A program made the translations under genes and the position numbers. Shown here in pieces: positions 63,419-64,000 of a stretch of 64,000 bases of DNA (position 1 is its first letter; each line of letters opens with the position of its first letter). The notes below the pieces were generated by a model, which ran no database searches, had not been told where the DNA came from, and saw only the letters and a list, made by a program, of their open reading frames with translations. Source of the DNA: Clostridium transplantifaecale (GTDB lineage Bacteria > Bacillota > Clostridia > Lachnospirales > Lachnospiraceae); assembly GCF_900626075.1 (NCBI RefSeq), contig NZ_UYZY01000002.1:1116001-1180000 (forward strand), read 5' to 3'.

Positions 63419-64000
63419 TCACTGGCCGGTCAACATTCCTTCTGTTTTCAAATATTCTTTTGTAATGGATATAAATTCCTCGGCGGCCGGAGAGGCATGT
63501 TTGATGGAGCGGATTGCCAGCCCCAGCACACGGCTGTGATCCCGAATCAAAGGTCTGGTGACGATGTTGTGAAATTGGAACGGCAGAGCCAGCCCGGGAA
63601 TCAGGGATACACCCAGATTTTGTCCTATCATCGAAATGGTAGCCATGTCTCCCTTGATCCTGTATTTAATTTCCGGGGTGAGATTTTCCGCATTCATGAC
63701 CTGCCACACGTCCTCGTCGCCTCCGTCATGCGGGATGATAAAGGGATAATTCACCAGCTCCGCCGGATCCACTTTCTCACACCGGGCCAGAGGGTGTCCG
63801 GTGGGGAGCACGGCCATAATGGAATCCTTATACAGAGGGATAAAATCGTAGTTCTCCGGCACGGGCACGGACATGAGGCCGATGTCGATGGTGCCGTTTG
63901 TCAGCCACTCCTCGAGTTCGAAGTGGTTTCCCTCAAAGACCTGCAGCTTGACGCCCGGATGGAGGGAGGAGAAACGGGAAACAATCGGCGGCACCCATTT
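63419..64000 (-). CDS. LysR-family regulator, C-terminal part (5' end outside window)
   Basis: Frame is open to the window edge; the GTG at 63994 is internal. The visible ~193 residues are the effector-binding domain: VPPIVSRFSSLHPGVKLQVFEGNH, TIDIGLMSVPVPENYDFIPL and NLGVSLIPGLALPF. The HTH half lies beyond 64000. Convergent with the DUF3830 pair, so a regulatory link is not implied. Confidence 0.85.
   Translation of the reverse strand, partial: KWVPPIVSRFSSLHPGVKLQVFEGNHFELEEWLTNGTIDIGLMSVPVPENYDFIPLYKDSIMAVLPTGHPLARCEKVDPAELVNYPFIIPHDGGDEDVWQVMNAENLTPEIKYRIKGDMATISMIGQNLGVSLIPGLALPFQFHNIVTRPLIRDHSRVLGLAIRSIKHASPAAEEFISITKEYLKTEGMLTGQ

Overview
The window looks like chromosome from a spore-forming gut clostridium of the Lachnospiraceae type (Enterocloster / [Clostridium] symbiosum-like). 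The evidence is a moderate GC content with strong GGAGG ribosome sites, a SPOCS (DUF3794)-LysM spore-envelope protein, Firmicutes-type signal peptidase and ABC-F proteins, and many small two-to-four-gene operons on both strands. The genus is an inference from gene content, not a search result. No rRNA, tRNA, CRISPR array, prophage or transposase gene was seen. The one protein-coding mobile element is a group II intron.

Layout. 1-8.3 kb: end of a sensor kinase, aspartokinase and signal peptidase I (minus strand), a DUF3810 membrane protein, then glgB - mscS-like channel - HD hydrolase. 8.3-11.1 kb: two long palindromic repeat units in convergent orientation, the first split by a group II intron. 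11.2-17.3 kb: cysE, a TtcA-like tRNA thiolase, and an amidohydrolase - YfcC transporter - EamA operon. 17.4-25 kb: an unusual regulator, the SPOCS-LysM protein, an OLD-family nuclease, a GIY-YIG::YaaA fusion and a cation exporter. 25-37.9 kb: a lipoprotein phosphoesterase, Nudix, HAD and LRR proteins, then a LysR - VWA/DUF2201 - flavin-binding - MoxR ATPase - membrane phosphoesterase - radical SAM - EamA run, and an 8-oxoguanine glycosylase. 38-42 kb: zinc-ribbon and thioesterase genes, then two near-identical inverted palindromes enclosing a low-GC island of three small orphan genes. 41.8-47.2 kb: metallo-hydrolase, glyoxalase-fold protein, pyrC, yjjG, malQ and a lipoprotein. 47.4-54.4 kb: a symporter/gamma-glutamyltransferase operon with divergent GntR regulator, a phosphoesterase, and a cytosolic ParB-like/BMP fusion. 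54.5-64 kb: another convergent palindrome pair, an ABC-F ATPase, XRE and AraC regulators, a GH112 phosphorylase, a GNAT acetyltransferase, a lone palindrome, a DUF3830 pair and a partial LysR.

Gene teams. glgB and malQ serve glycogen/maltodextrin metabolism. pyrC-yjjG couples pyrimidine synthesis with clearance of damaged pyrimidine nucleotides. The amidohydrolase-YfcC-EamA set looks like import and hydrolysis of an amide or dicarboxylate-type compound. The symporter with cytosolic GGT looks like uptake and use of gamma-glutamyl compounds under GntR control. The DUF2201/VWA plus MoxR pair is a typical chaperone-ATPase module.

The strongest unexplained signal is a family of seven ~220-325 bp units. 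Each folds back on itself nearly end to end, shows compensatory base changes between copies, and shares termini of the type TTGA..AA.GAGGAC. Six of the seven form three convergent pairs. One pair encloses the orphan-gene island and one unit carries the group II intron at its apex.
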